Below, in pieces: positions 5,237 through 6,809 of a DNA stretch of 6,809 nt; the stretch's first letter is position 1; each line of letters starts with the position of its first letter. A program made the position numbers and the translations under genes. This stretch comes from Acidobacteriaceae bacterium. Lineage in GTDB: Bacteria > Acidobacteriota > Terriglobia > Terriglobales > Acidobacteriaceae. The stretch covers positions 1,307-8,115 of the forward strand of contig PMXH01000396.1 in NCBI GenBank assembly GCA_003165855.1, read 5' to 3'. The notes under the pieces were generated by a model. That model was not told the DNA's origin, ran no database searches, and saw only the letters and a list, made by a program, of their open reading frames with translations.

Positions 5237-5263
5237 TGTAACTGTTGTAACTATTGTAACACT
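5237..5263 (-). promoter_or_regulatory. Triple 9-bp direct repeat, probable antitoxin operator
   Basis: TGTAACTGT, TGTAACTAT and TGTAACACT follow each other without a gap (5237-5245, 5246-5254, 5255-5263). On the coding strand these read as three phased GTTACA boxes. The first unit abuts the AGGAGA ribosome binding site of the antitoxin. The complement of 5253-5258 is TACAAT, a good -10 hexamer for leftward transcription, although no clear -35 is seen. Ribbon-helix-helix antitoxins usually bind short tandem operator repeats over their own promoter, so autoregulation is a reasonable inference. Confidence 0.55.
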
Positions 5264-5298
5264 CTGGCCCGGCGAAGGCACTGCCGGTGTGCAGGCGA

Positions 5299-5317
5299 GC
5301 CGGGGGCGGCTGTCCCC
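5299..5317. repeat. Short GC-rich inverted repeat between permease and antitoxin
   Basis: GCCGGGGGCGGCTGTCCCC contains GCCG/CGGC around GGGG and also GGGG/CCCC around an 8-nt loop, giving two competing small hairpins. It lies 17 nt beyond the permease stop on the minus strand. A stop hairpin for the permease transcript is conceivable, but the downstream side has no U-run, so it may be just another spacer palindrome. Confidence 0.3.
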
Positions 5318-5333
5318 ACATGTTGCTTGCCAA

Positions 5334-6758
5334 TTATGTGTTCTGAATAGATGCTGCCGCGCGATGCTTGCCCACAACGTAGATCCCTACTCCGACCAGA
5401 ACCAGCACTCCGGTTCCTCCTACAATCTTGAATAGAGCCAGCGGCTTGTTGGGCTCATCCGGTTGCGGAATCAGCGACAAAGCGATGGTCATCGTGGTGG
5501 TGAGGAATCCGATGGTCGCCACCAGCTTCGCCACCGTGCTTCCCCCCGGCACGCGGATCACCTCCGGCCCGGCGGTCTCGTGCTGCAGCTTGATCATGGC
5601 GGCAAAGAGGTAGAGGTAGGGGATGAAGTAGACGATCACTCCCATGCTGACCAGAACGTCGTAAGCGCCCTTCACGCTAGTCCCGGCTTGGCCAAGAAAG
5701 ATGAAGAGTGCGCCGAGGACGAACTGGGTCAACAACGCCACCCATGGAGTTTTCCAGCGCGGGTGCAGCGCGCCGAAGGCTGGGGGCAGAAAGCGATCGA
5801 GGCCGGCGACGAAAGGCAGGCGAGCGACGGCGGCGAGGTAGGCTCCGGCGGCGCCGATGTTGCTGAGGGCGATGAGGAATGCGGCGACCGGCAATACTCC
5901 GGGAAAACCCACGCGGGACGCGGTTTTTGAGATGGCCTGCACCAATCCCTGCAAGCCGCTGACTTCGCTGGAGGGCAATGCCAGCAGCACGCAGGCCGTG
6001 CCCAGGATGTAGCAGAGGGCTACCGTCATGCCGCCGAAGAGCAGAGAGAATGGAATGGAGCGGCGGGGATTCTTGATCTCTTCTCCCATGAAGGAGGCGG
6101 TTTCGCATCCACCGAAGGCGAAGGTCAGCACCGACCAGAAAATGAGGTCGTTCAGGTGAGTGCTGGGCGTCATCGAGTGCACGGTAAAGGATGTGGCTGA
6201 ACCGTAGCGATGCCAGGCGATTAATCCCATGACGATGACGATGCCTACGGGAATCCACATGGCGAGTGCGCCAACGTTGTGCAGCCACTTACCGACATCG
6301 AGGCCGACGATATTCATCAACGTGGCGATGCTTAGCGTGAGCAGGGAGAAGACGATGTAGAACGTGGCGTTGTTCGAGAGATGCGCCCACGCGGTCTGGC
6401 GCATGAAGAGAATGTTGCTGGCGGCGAAGTAGAGGACGGCGGGGAAGTAGGGAAGATTGCTGGTCCAGTAGGTCCAGGCAGACATGAAGCCGGAGAAGTC
6501 TCCGAAGGCGCGCTTGCTCCAGACGTAGAGGCCACCTTCGCTGGGATAGCGGGACGAAAGCTCGAGCACGGAAAGCGCAAGGGGCGTGTAGAAGCAGAGC
6601 CAGGCGCCGATCCAGATGACGATGGAGCTTGGACCGGCGGCGGCAGCGGTGGCGATCCAGCGCAGGCTGATGCCGGTGACGACATAGAACAAAACGAGAT
6701 CGCGGAAGCCGAGCACACGCTTGGGCCGGTTGGGATCCTCGGCGTCGGCGATGGACAC
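5334..6758 (-). CDS. APC-superfamily amino-acid permease (5' end uncertain)
   Basis: A hydrophobic protein of about 474 residues with roughly twelve membrane helices (first near residues 20-42, last near 446-463), placing it in the inner membrane. Family signatures are clear: SSRYPSEGGLYVWSKRAFG (68-86), the conserved loop after helix 2 in amino acid-polyamine-organocation transporters, and FAFGGCETASFMGEEIKNPR (213-232), the helix-6 substrate region followed by RRSIP. It resembles amino-acid/amine uptake or exchange carriers; the substrate cannot be read. The GTG at 6758 places the first helix at a normal distance from the N-terminus, but no ribosome binding site precedes it (the upstream stretch is pyrimidine-rich), and the frame stays open for 17 more codons to the window edge. 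The true start could thus lie outside the window. Membrane context next to amine-oxidising and C1-transfer enzymes suggests substrate import. Confidence 0.88.
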   Translation of the reverse strand: MSIADAEDPNRPKRVLGFRDLVLFYVVTGISLRWIATAAAAGPSSIVIWIGAWLCFYTPLALSVLELSSRYPSEGGLYVWSKRAFGDFSGFMSAWTYWTSNLPYFPAVLYFAASNILFMRQTAWAHLSNNATFYIVFSLLTLSIATLMNIVGLDVGKWLHNVGALAMWIPVGIVIVMGLIAWHRYGSATSFTVHSMTPSTHLNDLIFWSVLTFAFGGCETASFMGEEIKNPRRSIPFSLLFGGMTVALCYILGTACVLLALPSSEVSGLQGLVQAISKTASRVGFPGVLPVAAFLIALSNIGAAGAYLAAVARLPFVAGLDRFLPPAFGALHPRWKTPWVALLTQFVLGALFIFLGQAGTSVKGAYDVLVSMGVIVYFIPYLYLFAAMIKLQHETAGPEVIRVPGGSTVAKLVATIGFLTTTMTIALSLIPQPDEPNKPLALFKIVGGTGVLVLVGVGIYVVGKHRAAASIQNT

Positions 6759-6809
6759 GCTGGGAGAGAGGAATGGGGTTCGGTGCAGCGGGTCGAGGTG
6801 CGGGTTCGG

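Overview
The window looks like a chromosomal segment from an Acidobacteriota-type soil bacterium. This rests on moderately high GC, strongly GC-ending codons in the metabolic genes, intergenic spacers filled with short palindromic repeats of the 'GATCCCTCGC ... GGGATGAC' and 'CCTGAGCGGAGCCGAAGG' kinds, and the style of the proteins. No rRNA or tRNA is visible, so the assignment is an inference from general impression, not a marker-based placement.

Layout, left to right. At the extreme left edge (minus strand) is the first 17 codons of a flavoprotein-like gene with a Rossmann GGG motif. A repeat-filled spacer separates it from a complete 530-residue FAD-dependent oxidoreductase of the phytoene-desaturase/PYROXD2 type (239-1831, minus). 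The next spacer (1832-2131) carries a perfect 15-bp tandem duplication and a degenerate palindromic element. It leads to a small GIY-YIG nuclease gene (2132-2539, minus) bracketed by two near-identical inverted copies of the palindromic element, one of which encodes part of the nuclease's C-terminal tail. Divergently, a GcvT-family (T-protein-like) aminomethyltransferase starts at a TTG codon (2720-3916, plus). It is followed by an unrecognised 144-residue protein, also TTG-started (3976-4410, plus). That gene meets tail to tail, with a 4-nt overlap, a type II toxin-antitoxin module on the minus strand: a DUF5615/PIN-like toxin (4407-4784) overlapped by an upstream antitoxin (4762-5226) with an apparent ribbon-helix-helix start and a DUF433-like C-terminal part. 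Three 9-bp direct repeats sit immediately in front of the antitoxin. The right side is an APC-superfamily amino-acid permease (5334-6758, minus) whose reading frame stays open to the window edge.

How the genes may work together: two flavin oxidoreductases, a GcvT-like folate-dependent C1/aminomethyl transferase and an amino-acid/amine permease would fit uptake and oxidative breakdown of an amino acid or N-methylated amine. The genes are not all in one operon and no substrate can be read from the sequence, so this is a hypothesis. The most unusual part is the GIY-YIG gene with its inverted hairpin pair. It resembles in layout, but not in enzyme class, the REP/RAYT arrangement, in which a single-strand transposase is flanked by palindromes.
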